In this document: positions 36,056 through 45,235 of the stretch, piece after piece
How the letters are laid out: each line of letters begins with the position of its first letter
How positions within the stretch are numbered: the stretch's first letter is position 1
The notes under the pieces: generated by a model
What the model was told of the DNA's origin: nothing
What the model saw: the letters and a program-made list of their open reading frames with translations, nothing else
Databases searched by the model: none
Origin: CAZZKG01 sp964654825
GTDB taxonomy: Bacteria; Gemmatimonadota; CAZMKB01
Length of the DNA stretch: 64,000 nt
Direction of reading: 5' to 3'
Assembly (NCBI GenBank): GCA_964654825.1
Contig: CAZZKG010000013.1
Span: 1-64,000, forward strand
Program-made: the position numbers and the translations under genes

Positions 36056-36985
36056 TCAGCTCTCCTCTCCACCGGTAGAATCAGTGCTGCCACTGACATT
36101 TTTCGTCTTTTCTGTCATCTCTTCGAGCTCTATCCGTCGATTGATGATCCACCAGATACCGCAGAGCATGATAGCCCCGGTTCCGATGACATAAGGAATC
36201 TTCCTCATGACCTGCCAGGTGAGATGAGGGAACGGCTCTTCGCCAAGGTTTTCGGGCAGGCCGACGTCTTTGGCATTTAACGGAAGCAGGTACAATGTCG
36301 ATGTCCCGCCGGCTTCTTTTTCACCGTAGATGTGATCCTGATATTTCTCCGGTTCTTTGTCGATTCGGCGACGTGCCTCCTCGAGGAGTGCATCCCTGGT
36401 ATCGAACGTCGTGGCACCAAGAGGACAGACCCATGCGCAGGCCACTTCTTTCTGTTCCCGGACTCGATGCTGACACATGTCGCACTTGACGATACGAGGA
36501 TTGCGGCTCCACCATTCATATCGTGGGACCTTGAATGGACATGCCATCATGCAGTACCGGCAGCCGATGCACCTTGATTCATCATAGACAACCGCTCCGT
36601 AATCCAGTTTTGTAAGAGCTCCGACGGGACATACCGATACGCATGAAGGGTCCAGACAGTGCATGCAGAGACGTCTCATAAAGTAACCGTCCTTTTTCTG
36701 GACGACGGTCATCGATTTCGCGGAGAGCTCTTTTTCCATATCCGGCGGGAGTCCGTGCTCTTCTTTACAGAGTCTCACACAGGCAAGGCACCCGATACAA
36801 CGGGTGGCGTCGAACAGGATACCCATATGAGCAGCGTCCGGTATCTCGACCAGACCCTCATGTTCGTCGTGATTTTCTTCTAAGTCTTGAGATCTCAGAG
36901 TGGTGGATGTGAAGAACCCCAGCATCCCGCCTGTTACACATCCCGCCACCAATTTGATGAATTCTTTTCTCGTAAATTCAGTCAT
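36056..36985 (-). CDS. hybA: HybA-type 4[4Fe-4S] ferredoxin subunit
   Basis: 309 residues. A Tat-like N-terminus (TRKEFIKLVAG, RK rather than RR) is followed by four Cys clusters: CIGCLACVRLC, CMHCLDPSCVSVCP, CIGCRYCMMACP and CDMCQ...CAWVCP. A C-terminal transmembrane helix (IGTGAIMLCGIWWII) is as in HybA. It bridges the hydrogenase small subunit and the NrfD-type membrane protein. It is divergently oriented to the hydrogenase structural genes, which lie across a 402-base intergenic region. Together with the following nrfD and cytochrome genes it forms the minus-strand half of the cluster. Confidence 0.9.
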   Translation of the reverse strand: MTEFTRKEFIKLVAGCVTGGMLGFFTSTTLRSQDLEENHDEHEGLVEIPDAAHMGILFDATRCIGCLACVRLCKEEHGLPPDMEKELSAKSMTVVQKKDGYFMRRLCMHCLDPSCVSVCPVGALTKLDYGAVVYDESRCIGCRYCMMACPFKVPRYEWWSRNPRIVKCDMCQHRVREQKEVACAWVCPLGATTFDTRDALLEEARRRIDKEPEKYQDHIYGEKEAGGTSTLYLLPLNAKDVGLPENLGEEPFPHLTWQVMRKIPYVIGTGAIMLCGIWWIINRRIELEEMTEKTKNVSGSTDSTGGEES

Positions 36986-37387
36986 ATCACCACCTTATTT
37001 ATGTCCATATGAATAATAACTGCCTCACTGTCGGATCGCAAGATACTCCCTCTCGATTCAACTTGACAATCGGGGGTGATCGTGATAGTATTTTTAAATG
37101 CTGCACAGGGCAGTTTTTCCATGCTTCATTAACAACCTCAACCCTGCAATTTCCAGCCGAAAGGCGGTATCAGCCAGTATATCCCGAAATAAAAATAAGA
37201 CAGTGTTTGTTACATGCACTCCGGTTAAGACTCCGGAGCACGAGTTCCTCTCGCGAGTGTTAGACTGAAGGGGGCGCACGAAGGAACTTCTGAGAACGAT
37301 GGAGTACACTTGAAGGGATACCGAACCGCCACTCACCAAAACGATTCTTCAACTCTCGCCTTTCTACAACCTCAGCAAGGAGGTTCT
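36986..37387. other. Divergent regulatory region of the hydrogenase cluster
   Basis: 402 bases between hybA (minus) and the hydrogenase small subunit (plus). The plus-strand promoter at 37063-37091 implies a leader of about 290 bases. The leader contains a hairpin CTCCGG-N8-CCGGAG (around 37215-37235) and a small CTGC/GCAG hairpin followed by TTTTT close to the start site. No protein gene is supported within it. Confidence 0.5.
37063..37091 (+). promoter_or_regulatory. Sigma-70-type promoter of the hydrogenase operon
   Basis: TTGACA (37063-37068), a 17-base spacer and TAGTAT (37086-37091), about 300 bases before the small-subunit start codon. The match to consensus is good. The long leader suggests further control at the RNA level. 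Confidence 0.6.
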
Positions 37388-38509
37388 ATGTCCGACCCCG
37401 GTAAATCGATCTGGCAGTCCATGCAGGACAGGGGGTACACCCGGCGGGAATTCCTGCGCTTCTGCAGCTTCACAGCAGGTATTGCGGGGATTCACGCGAC
37501 AGGCCTGGCACGTGTCGTTGAAGCTTTTGAGAACAAACCCCGTCCTCCTGTCATCTGGCTCCATTTCCAGGAATGCACCTGCTGCAGTGAATCATTCATT
37601 CGTTCCTCACATCCGATCGTCGCGGACGTCGTTCTGGATACCCTCTCTCTCGATTATACGGAAACCCTGCAGGCTGCCGCCGGGTTCCAGGCTGAGAAGT
37701 GTATGCACGACACGATCACAAACTTCGCCGGGCAGTATGTTCTTCTCGTTGAAGGGTCCGTGCCGATGAAAGATGAGGGTATTTACTGCATGATCGCAGG
37801 GAGATCCGCAGAAGATATTCTTCGGGAGGCCGCACGCGATGCCGCGGCAGTCATCGCATGGGGCAGTTGTGCGTCAAATGGATGTATCCAGAGTGCCAAC
37901 CCCAACCCGACTAATGCAACACCCATTCACAAAATCCTGGATCAGCCGGTCATCAACGTTCCCGGTTGTCCTCCGATCGCTGATGTCATGACAGGTGTTG
38001 TGACCCACGTGCTGGCACTGGGGCGTATTCCCGAACTCGACAGCCAGGGCCGGCCGAAGGAGTTCTACAGCCGCCGCGTTCACGACACGTGTTACCGCAG
38101 GCCATACTACGACGCGGGCCTGTTTGTAGAAGTGTGGGATGATGAAAAAGCGCGAAAAGGCTACTGTCTCTACAAGATGGGGTGCCGCGGCCCGGTGACC
38201 TACAATGCCTGTTCTGTGACCAGGTGGAATGAGGGTACCAGTTACCCCATCCAGTCCGGACACGGCTGCATTGGATGCAGTGAGAACGGTTTCTGGGACA
38301 ATGGGCCGTTCTACCGCCACCTGGCTTCATTCCCCGGGTTCGGTATCGAGAGTACTGCTGATACCATCGGAGTCGTAGTTGGTGCAGGGGTCGCAGTCGG
38401 CGTGACTGCTCACGCTATTACCACGAACATCCGGAAACGGAAACTCATAAACGAACACATAGAGGAATCCGTTCCTGAGAAGGGTTCTGAGGAAGGAGAT
38501 GATAGCTGA
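37388..38509 (+). CDS. hyaA: [NiFe] uptake hydrogenase small subunit
   Basis: 373 residues. The ATG at 37388 is preceded by AAGGAGGTTCT; the longer frame from 37310 was rejected. The Tat signal is YTRREFLRFCSFTAG. Cluster ligands include WLHFQECTCCSESFIRSSHP (proximal cluster), WGSCASNGCIQ, VPGCPP, and the distal/medial set CYRRPYY, CLYKMGCRGP and GHGCIGCSENGFWD. The C-terminal helix (IGVVVGAGVAVGVTAHAI) anchors it to the membrane. The substrate is periplasmic H2, as in group 1 enzymes. Its stop overlaps the large-subunit start by one base. Confidence 0.95.
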   Translation: MSDPGKSIWQSMQDRGYTRREFLRFCSFTAGIAGIHATGLARVVEAFENKPRPPVIWLHFQECTCCSESFIRSSHPIVADVVLDTLSLDYTETLQAAAGFQAEKCMHDTITNFAGQYVLLVEGSVPMKDEGIYCMIAGRSAEDILREAARDAAAVIAWGSCASNGCIQSANPNPTNATPIHKILDQPVINVPGCPPIADVMTGVVTHVLALGRIPELDSQGRPKEFYSRRVHDTCYRRPYYDAGLFVEVWDDEKARKGYCLYKMGCRGPVTYNACSVTRWNEGTSYPIQSGHGCIGCSENGFWDNGPFYRHLASFPGFGIESTADTIGVVVGAGVAVGVTAHAITTNIRKRKLINEHIEESVPEKGSEEGDDS

Positions 38510-40227
38510 TGGCACGCCGAATCGTAGTCGATCCGATCACACGCATCGAGGGGCATCTGAGAATAGAAGCTGTCGTCGACAACGGTGTAATAACCGAAGC
38601 GTACAGTTCCGGCACCATGGTCCGTGGTTTCGAAAAGATTCTGAAAGGACGTGACCCGCGTGATGCCTGGGCATTCACGGAGCGGGCCTGCGGAGTCTGT
38701 ACAACTGTTCATGCGCTCGCGAGTGTGCGGACCGTGGAGGACGCTCTCGGGATTTCGGTACCGAAGAATGCAGAGCTCATCAGAAATCTGATGTTCTGTG
38801 CCCAGATGGTGCAGGACCACGTGGTCCACTTCTACCACCTGCACGCACTCGACTGGGTCGATGTCGTCAGCTCGCTTTCAGCCAGTCCGGAGGAGACTTC
38901 CCGGATCGCACAGGCGATCTCGCGATGGCCGAAAAGTTCACCGAAGTATTTTGCCGACGTTCAGAATCGTGTCAAAACTTTCGTGGAATCCGGGCAACTC
39001 GGCATTTTTGCAAACGGCTACTGGGGTCATCCCGCGTACAAGCTGCCCCCGGAGGTAAATCTGCTGGCCGTAGCTCACTACCTCGAAGCTCTCGAGTGGC
39101 AGAAGGAGCTGGTCAAGATACACACGATTTTCGGTGGGAAGAACCCGCATCCGAACTATCTCGTGGGTGGTGCACCCTGCTCGATCAATACCGAGGAAGT
39201 CAACGCGATCAACATGGAGCGTCTCAACCATGCAGGTAAACTCATCAAGGATGCGATTGTGTTCGTCGAGCAGGTTTACATTCCGGATCTCCTCGCTGTA
39301 GCCGGCTTTTACAAAGACTGGGCGAAAGTCGGCGGGGGGTTGAAAAACTACCTCGTATACGGTGATCTCCCGACACGCGGATACAACCAGCCCGATTCCT
39401 TCAAGTTTCCTAGAGGCGCGATTATCGACCGGAATCTGAGCGAAGTACACGAAGTCAACGGGAAGGATTCGGAAGAGATCAGGGAGTACATCTCTCACTC
39501 GTGGTATCGTTACTCGAAGGGTGATGAAGCAGGGTTACACCCCTGGGACGGTGAGACAGAATTCAATTACACCGGTCCGAAACCACCCTTCGACCACCTG
39601 GATGTCGAAGGGAAGTACTCCTGGCTCAAAACACCGCGCTGGAAGGACCGCCCGATGGAAGTCGGGCCACTCGCACGGATGCTAGTAGCATACGCCTCCG
39701 GCCGCGAGGATGTGAAGGAAGTGGTGACTGAAGCTCTGGGGCATCTCGAGGTGCCGGTCACCGTTTTGTTCTCGACCCTCGGCCGTACTGCTGCCAGGGG
39801 TCTCGAGACACGGCTCGTCGTACACTGGATGAAGGAGTTCTATGATGAACTGCTCACCAACATCAAAGCCGGCGACGTCCGAACTTTCACGCGGGAGAAA
39901 TGGGATCCATCCACCTGGCCGCCGACTGCGGAAGGAGTAGGTATGACAGAGGCACCGCGCGGCGCCCTGGCCCACTGGATCCGTATCAGGGATAAAAAAA
40001 TAGAAAATTACCAGCTCGTGGTTCCGAGCACCTGGAACGCATCACCCCGGGATGGGAAAGGGCAGCGTTCCTCGTATGAAGAAGCACTCATCGGCAGCCC
40101 CGTGGCTGATGTCGATCAGCCGGTCGAGATACTCAGGACCATACACTCCTTCGACCCCTGCATCGCCTGCGCTGTGCACCTGTACGATCCTCGCGGTGAA
40201 CACGTGCACACCGTGCAGTTTTACTAG
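38509..40227 (+). CDS. hyaB: [NiFe] uptake hydrogenase large subunit
   Basis: 572 residues. The first Ni-binding motif is ERACGVCTTVHALAS and the second is DPCIACAVH near the end, followed by a 15-residue tail removed by the maturation protease after His. DPITRIEGHLRIE at the N-terminus is the family opening. The Ni ligand is Cys (DPC), not Sec, so this is an ordinary NiFe enzyme even though the genome may use selenocysteine. It co-localises with the small subunit, the b-type cytochrome and the maturation protease. Likely group 1 (Hya/Hyb-type); a tree would be needed for the subgroup. Confidence 0.95.
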   Translation: MARRIVVDPITRIEGHLRIEAVVDNGVITEAYSSGTMVRGFEKILKGRDPRDAWAFTERACGVCTTVHALASVRTVEDALGISVPKNAELIRNLMFCAQMVQDHVVHFYHLHALDWVDVVSSLSASPEETSRIAQAISRWPKSSPKYFADVQNRVKTFVESGQLGIFANGYWGHPAYKLPPEVNLLAVAHYLEALEWQKELVKIHTIFGGKNPHPNYLVGGAPCSINTEEVNAINMERLNHAGKLIKDAIVFVEQVYIPDLLAVAGFYKDWAKVGGGLKNYLVYGDLPTRGYNQPDSFKFPRGAIIDRNLSEVHEVNGKDSEEIREYISHSWYRYSKGDEAGLHPWDGETEFNYTGPKPPFDHLDVEGKYSWLKTPRWKDRPMEVGPLARMLVAYASGREDVKEVVTEALGHLEVPVTVLFSTLGRTAARGLETRLVVHWMKEFYDELLTNIKAGDVRTFTREKWDPSTWPPTAEGVGMTEAPRGALAHWIRIRDKKIENYQLVVPSTWNASPRDGKGQRSSYEEALIGSPVADVDQPVEILRTIHSFDPCIACAVHLYDPRGEHVHTVQFY

Positions 40228-40242
40228 AGAAAGGAGACTGCC

Positions 40243-40932
40243 ATGGCTGAGATGGATCATGCAGGGTACCACCGCATTTACGTCTGGGAGTTTCCGGTAC
40301 GTATCTACCACTGGATCAACGCGATCAGTGTCGCGATCCTCATCGTCACCGGTTACCTGATCGGTAATCCCCTGGCGATCTCCTACTCGAACGAAGCGTA
40401 CCAGCAGTACTGGTTCGGCACGGTCCGTTTTGCCCATTTCGTCACTGCCTTCGTCTATTTCTTCAACTTCCTGTTCAGGTGTTACTGGGGATTTGTGGGC
40501 AACCGGTATGCCAGGTGGAACAACTTCATCCCGCACACGACGGGGCAGTGGAAGGAAATTCTCGAAGTCCTGAAGGTAGACATCCTGCAAACCAAGATTC
40601 GCGGGATGATCTCCATCGGTCACAACGCGCTCGCCGGGTTCATCTACTTTCTCTCATTTCTGGTATTTCTGTTCCAGGCAACGACCGGCTTCGCGCTTTA
40701 CTCGAGCATGAGTACTTCACTTCTCCCTCGTATGTTCGCCTGGATCGTCCCTGTCATGGGGGGGGACTTTGCTGTCCGGCAGTGGCACCATGTATTCATG
40801 TGGTTCTTCGTCGTATTCGTCATCATCCACACTTATCTCGTTTTCTATCACGATTACGTCGAGGGCAGGGGAACCACGTCATCGATGGTAGGCGGGTGGA
40901 AATTCGAGAGAAAAGATGTGCTCGAGAAGTAA
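40243..40932 (+). CDS. hyaC: Ni/Fe-hydrogenase b-type cytochrome (HyaC type)
   Basis: 229 residues with four main transmembrane helices. Heme-ligand His candidates lie in VRIYHWINA, RFAHFVTA, SIGHNALAG and WHHVFMWFF. The family opening WEFPVRIYHWINAISV and the closing HTYLVFYHDYVEGRG match HyaC/HupC. It transfers electrons from the small subunit to quinone. A second electron-output module (HybA-NrfD-cytochrome) is encoded across the divergent region, which is unusual. The 3' end overlaps the protease gene by 17 bases. Confidence 0.92.
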   Translation: MAEMDHAGYHRIYVWEFPVRIYHWINAISVAILIVTGYLIGNPLAISYSNEAYQQYWFGTVRFAHFVTAFVYFFNFLFRCYWGFVGNRYARWNNFIPHTTGQWKEILEVLKVDILQTKIRGMISIGHNALAGFIYFLSFLVFLFQATTGFALYSSMSTSLLPRMFAWIVPVMGGDFAVRQWHHVFMWFFVVFVIIHTYLVFYHDYVEGRGTTSSMVGGWKFERKDVLEK

Positions 40933-41377
40933 CAGTGTCCTCATTCTCGGAATCGGTAATATTCTGATGGGGGATGAGGGTGTCGGTGTTCATGTCATCA
41001 GGCATCTACAGGGCATGCGTCTGCCTGAAAATGTTGAGTGTCTCGATGGAGGAACCGGCAGCTTGATTCTGCTCGAACCGATGCAGAGTGCCGGAAAAAT
41101 CGTTTTGATCGATGCGATGGTGGACGGCTCTCCTCCCGGCTCCGTGCGACGTCTCTGTCCTCGCTTTTCGAAAGATTATCCACGGACCCTCACCGCGCAT
41201 GACATAGGTCTGAAAGATGTTCTTGATGCCTTCTACCTCCTCGGTGGATCCCCTGATATCGTCCTCTTCGCCGTGTCCATCGTTCCGCCCAGAGAACTGG
41301 ATACGGAACTTTCGCATGATGTAGCATCTCTCGTCCCCGAACTGGCAGACGCTGTTCTGAGGGAGGCCACAGGATAA
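40916..41377 (+). CDS. hyaD: Hydrogenase maturation protease
   Basis: 153 residues. The Ni-sensing and catalytic pattern is visible: GIGNILMGDEGVGVHV (Glu), LIDAMVDG (Asp) and LTAHDIGLKD (His), as in HyaD/HybD. It removes the C-terminal peptide of the large subunit after Ni insertion. The ATG at 40916 overlaps the cytochrome gene. No hypABCDEF genes are in the window, so the rest of the maturation machinery is elsewhere. Confidence 0.9.
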   Translation: MCSRSNSVLILGIGNILMGDEGVGVHVIRHLQGMRLPENVECLDGGTGSLILLEPMQSAGKIVLIDAMVDGSPPGSVRRLCPRFSKDYPRTLTAHDIGLKDVLDAFYLLGGSPDIVLFAVSIVPPRELDTELSHDVASLVPELADAVLREATG

Positions 41378-41401
41378 TACTCCGGGACTGTCCGGGCAGT
41401 C

Positions 41402-43303
41402 TCATTTCGGGCAGCGTACGATTTCCGCAGCCACTGCCGGACGTGTCGTACATCGTGTTATCGGGTAGTCTCCCACTCCGGGTGTCTTGTACGCGGAGTG
41501 CTCCCAGAAGAATTCTGCCTTTGAATTTTCGTCCTCGAGGAAATCAGGGTCGCACTCTCCCTTCTCCTTGAATTCTTCGGCGATCTCTGGATGGTCCATC
41601 AATTTCTCACCAAGTTTGGCCAGTGCCCAACCTTCACGGATTTTCGGGTCGGTAGTAATATTGTTCATCCGGTTCCAGGCAAGAAGGCCGTCGATACTTT
41701 CGGGTTCCAGGAGCAGAGCGGTTATCTCGCACGCCGGCTGGTCCATTCCCACCAGATAGGTACCCGCCGGGTAATTCATTGTGCGAAGATCCGACTTCTG
41801 TATGGTTGGTGTAGCAAGTAGATGACCCTGGTAAGGAGTGTCGCGGAAAGAGAGCGAGTCGACGTGATAGACTTCAACCTCGGCCGCAAACGATTCGACA
41901 GCTCGTTCCACACGGATGCCATGCAGAAGAAGGTGATCTACCACCAGTGAGCCGTACTCGGGGGGAATGAGGTAGGCGGCGGGTCTCGTAACCGATCTGG
42001 TTACCACGATGGAGTCCGAGAGCGGGACAACGTAATCACGCGGTTTCCGTGTGTAGGTCAGGATCTCCATGCCGGTTCTGTCGTCCTTCACTGCTTTCAT
42101 TTTCCATCCTTCGATGGCAATCGTCCTCCCCGATGGTATGGAGCTCATCTCGAGCACAACGGCGTCGTCCTGATTATACACGGATCCCCGCCTGATGAGC
42201 TCCCCTGTGGCCTTATCCACAGCTCTGACGATTTCGTCACCATTGAGGTTGACATATTGAAATATGTTTTTGAGGAAGTGGTAGGTTGCCATCACACGGG
42301 TCTCGAAATCTTTGTGGGAGTGAGCTTCCGATAGGAGAGCGAGCCTCCCGTGCGTGGCAACGTATGAAGTGCAGAGACGGGGATACGGCGGATAGATTTT
42401 AAATCCCAGCTCGGGCTTGGTTTTATCGAGAAGCCCGCCGTAATGCTGAATGGGGTATCCGGCTTTACGCATTTTCGGAGCTATCGTGTCGATCATTTCA
42501 TCGAGAGTCTGTTCGAGGACTGCGGGCATGGTGGGGTGGTGGTCGTAAAGGTAATTCAGGGCGTATCGGTGGTCGTAACCGTCTGTTGTGTGGGTGTCTA
42601 TGGTCAGGTGGGGCTGCCATCGGGTGAAGAGGTCGCTCACCCAGGAACGGATTTCAGGAGTTTCGAGCTTCATAAAATCCCGGTTGAGATCAAACCCGAG
42701 AGCGTTGGCTCGAAATCCCATCCCCCCTTCAGGTCCGTTCTGGTTGAGCCTGTTGTACAGGCTCACGTTCTCGTGCCCGTCTACGTTCAGGACAGGAACC
42801 ACGAGTATCACCATGTGTCCCAGGAGGTCCCCGAGATCACCTCGGATAATTTCGCGCATCAGCATGAGCGAAGCTTCCTTACCACAGATTTCGCCTGAGT
42901 GGATCCCGTTCGAAATGAGTACAACCGGCTTCCCGCTCTGTGACGCCTCTCCCGGCGAAAATAGTCCGTCACGACTGAGCACGGCGACATAGAGAGGACG
43001 GCCCTGAGAGGATTCACCGAATTTCTCGAGCCTGACATAAGGGGACCCCCGCTGCAGCTGACGGATGAATTCGATTGTATTCTCATAACTGGTAGTTTCC
43101 CTGAATTCCGTCATCTCGGCTCTTGTCTCGAGGGAACTGAGCTTCTCTCCCCGACAGTTTTCCGGCGACATCAGACTCGTGATCGTGAAAAACACACAGC
43201 CTGCGATCAAAATAGCCGGAGATATAAAATCATCGGGAAACAAGGAAAATTTTCTTCTGAATGGTACTCTGTCCGTTCTGCAGATCCTCGACGATTTTTT
43301 CAT
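41402..43303 (-). CDS. M14-family zinc carboxypeptidase, membrane-anchored or secreted
   Basis: 633 residues from ATG 43303, which follows GGAG at a good distance. One N-terminal hydrophobic segment (ISPAILIAGCVFFTITSLM) suggests export or anchoring. The zinc site is visible: SNGIHSGEICGKE (His, Glu) and TIDTHTTDG (His). NRDFMKLETPE and VPVLNVDGHE are typical of the M14 DUF2817-like or zinc-carboxypeptidase group. The C-terminal 250 residues are a beta-rich accessory part (PRDYVVPLSDSIVV onward). It probably cleaves peptides or peptidoglycan stems outside the cytoplasm. It converges with the hydrogenase operon. Confidence 0.88.
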   Translation of the reverse strand: MKKSSRICRTDRVPFRRKFSLFPDDFISPAILIAGCVFFTITSLMSPENCRGEKLSSLETRAEMTEFRETTSYENTIEFIRQLQRGSPYVRLEKFGESSQGRPLYVAVLSRDGLFSPGEASQSGKPVVLISNGIHSGEICGKEASLMLMREIIRGDLGDLLGHMVILVVPVLNVDGHENVSLYNRLNQNGPEGGMGFRANALGFDLNRDFMKLETPEIRSWVSDLFTRWQPHLTIDTHTTDGYDHRYALNYLYDHHPTMPAVLEQTLDEMIDTIAPKMRKAGYPIQHYGGLLDKTKPELGFKIYPPYPRLCTSYVATHGRLALLSEAHSHKDFETRVMATYHFLKNIFQYVNLNGDEIVRAVDKATGELIRRGSVYNQDDAVVLEMSSIPSGRTIAIEGWKMKAVKDDRTGMEILTYTRKPRDYVVPLSDSIVVTRSVTRPAAYLIPPEYGSLVVDHLLLHGIRVERAVESFAAEVEVYHVDSLSFRDTPYQGHLLATPTIQKSDLRTMNYPAGTYLVGMDQPACEITALLLEPESIDGLLAWNRMNNITTDPKIREGWALAKLGEKLMDHPEIAEEFKEKGECDPDFLEDENSKAEFFWEHSAYKTPGVGDYPITRCTTRPAVAAEIVRCPK

Positions 43304-43480
43304 GGAAAGACTCCGGAATAAGTAATTGTAAGAGAGCCATGCGCTCAGACAGGATAGTAAACACCCGTCGGCTAATATCTGATGATGATAGATATTGAGG
43401 AGGGAATTGTCAATGGAGAGAAATCCATCTGACAAAATCCATCCGATGGTTGACAGTTCTTTCGATTCGTGATATCATCT

Positions 43481-43557
43481 GAATAAATAGGGACAGTCAC
43501 CATTTTTATCACCATCATTTATTTTTTTCAATAAATGGTGACTGTCCCTATTTATTC
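43481..43557. repeat. Palindromic element, copy 3 (REP/MITE-like)
   Basis: Arms of 24 bases (43481-43504 and 43534-43557) with the same core GGGACAGTCACCATT. The right arm ends 13 bases before the start codon of the unknown gene at 43571 and contains an in-frame ATG of that gene. The element therefore lies directly in its 5' control region. Confidence 0.9.
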
Positions 43558-43570
43558 TAGAGAAGAAAAG

Positions 43571-45124
43571 ATGGACAGGACACCTCCGTTCTACAAAGTC
43601 CCCCATAGACTAGAAACCGCTGAGGAGATATCGGAGGCCATGCGCCTCGATTTCCTAAGTATCGGCGGTGGTTATCTCCCCATGCTCGACCTCGCCGGGA
43701 AGGGGAGGCGGCCTGTGATTCCACCCGCAATGGCGGGCGCAAAACCATGTGTCAGAAAAGATTTTTACCGTATTGACGATAACAAGATACGAGAATACAA
43801 CATCGAATACCGGGAGATTGCCAATCTGCAGCTAATCAACAATTTTTCTGCAATCGAGAATAGAATCCCCTGGGTAGTGTCTCTAGCCCAACACCGTGAT
43901 ATCTTTTCGGTCCTCAGGTCATTTCCGGAGCCTCTGCAAAACTGCTGGAACATCGACTCGGTTTCGGGGCCCGCCACTGCCTACGCATCGGTCCGGGCGC
44001 TCTGGAAGTTTCTTCGCCTCGAAATACTTTCCTACACACAGTCGAAGCGGATGGTGCACACCGATGTGGGTCAGCTGAAACAGCTCATGGTCGCCTCGGC
44101 TCTCTTCCTGCCTGCCAACGAGGACGTTCTACAGGCTCTGAAGCAGTCGGTAAGGGGTGAGACCAGACAGGCACTCTTTCAGAATGCACTTGCCGAATTG
44201 CTTTTCGTGCGTATACCCGGGCTCCTGGAGAAGCTCGTCTCGGTGGAACCCTCCATGATCCGCAGGAAACTCTTCGCGAAGATCGCCAAACTCGGCCTGA
44301 CCGGGAAGCAGAGGCTGTGTCTGTACGGGTATTTCCAGGATAATGTGACCTCCCGGGAACTGCTGCCTGCACTGAACAGGGTCGACACGATCGCGCAGAA
44401 ATTGATAATCGACACCCGGTCGAAGGAGAGATTACATGACTACATCGAGTCGCTGGAGAATACCATCAATCGCTTCCGAACCCTCTATGAAGAATGGTTT
44501 CTCGACAGGGAATTGATCCAGATGCGGCAGTTGTTCAAATCTGGAGATATCATGAGGTACAAGATAAATTCGTGGACAACCCTCATGAAAACTTTCATCT
44601 TAATCACCTCACTCGAATTCTATCCGACGAAAGACTGGATGGATCTGGCCAAGTCGAGTGTGTCCATGGACTGTTCCGGTTCCGAACTGGGAGTCAACCA
44701 TCTGCTGACTCCCAACTTCTTCAACATTCGTATCTTCAGAAATGCCAGATGGATCGGCAATATTTACATGCTCGATTTCACCGAAAAAACAGGCTGCATC
44801 ATCGTCGACCGTATCCAGATCCCCAGAGGAGTCAATGCCGAGTACATCCAGTTCTTCTCTCACCTCAGCGAGGTGTTAGAAAATATGTTCGAGGATATCC
44901 CGTATGAAGCGATCCTTCTTCCTCTCAGTATTTCGAATCACCAATCCATTCAGAAAGCTTTTAATCTCTTCCGACGCAGACTCCCGAGGAGAAAAATAAC
45001 TCTCCGTTCAAAATACGGCCGCCACTTCGAAAGTCTGAGCAGGCCGAGAAACTTTCACATCCTCTGTTCGAAAGAACACATGCAGCATTGTCTGGTTGCA
45101 TCGTGTGAGAAAGGGGCAGGGTAA
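43571..45124 (+). CDS. Large soluble protein of unknown function
   Basis: 517 residues (start MDRTPPFYKVPHRLE), no signal peptide, no transmembrane helix. I recognise no family. The middle (about 150-320) is helical with heptad-like stretches such as GQLKQLMVASALFLPANEDVL and LHDYIESLENTINRFRTLYEE. The C-terminal third has alternating strands (FNIRIFRNARWIGNIYMLDFTEKTGCIIVDRIQI). It is rich in Arg and Leu. A second in-frame start (43535) lies inside the palindromic element and was rejected. The two following genes are methyltransferases, but the 111-base gap to the first is no proof of an operon. Confidence 0.55.
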   Translation: MDRTPPFYKVPHRLETAEEISEAMRLDFLSIGGGYLPMLDLAGKGRRPVIPPAMAGAKPCVRKDFYRIDDNKIREYNIEYREIANLQLINNFSAIENRIPWVVSLAQHRDIFSVLRSFPEPLQNCWNIDSVSGPATAYASVRALWKFLRLEILSYTQSKRMVHTDVGQLKQLMVASALFLPANEDVLQALKQSVRGETRQALFQNALAELLFVRIPGLLEKLVSVEPSMIRRKLFAKIAKLGLTGKQRLCLYGYFQDNVTSRELLPALNRVDTIAQKLIIDTRSKERLHDYIESLENTINRFRTLYEEWFLDRELIQMRQLFKSGDIMRYKINSWTTLMKTFILITSLEFYPTKDWMDLAKSSVSMDCSGSELGVNHLLTPNFFNIRIFRNARWIGNIYMLDFTEKTGCIIVDRIQIPRGVNAEYIQFFSHLSEVLENMFEDIPYEAILLPLSISNHQSIQKAFNLFRRRLPRRKITLRSKYGRHFESLSRPRNFHILCSKEHMQHCLVASCEKGAG

Positions 45125-45235
45125 CCGGGACCGACCGGAGAGCCGCTCACTCCACTTGCGCCTGTTCCGGCAGGGCAGTAATATATATCCGCACTGCCGT
45201 ATCGTTAGGCGGAGACCCTCCAACGGAGAAGCCGG

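Noticed and set aside
38509..40227. Selenocysteine in the hydrogenase large subunit
   Set aside because: The Ni-binding motif reads DPCIACAVH with a TGC codon, so it is a standard NiFe enzyme.
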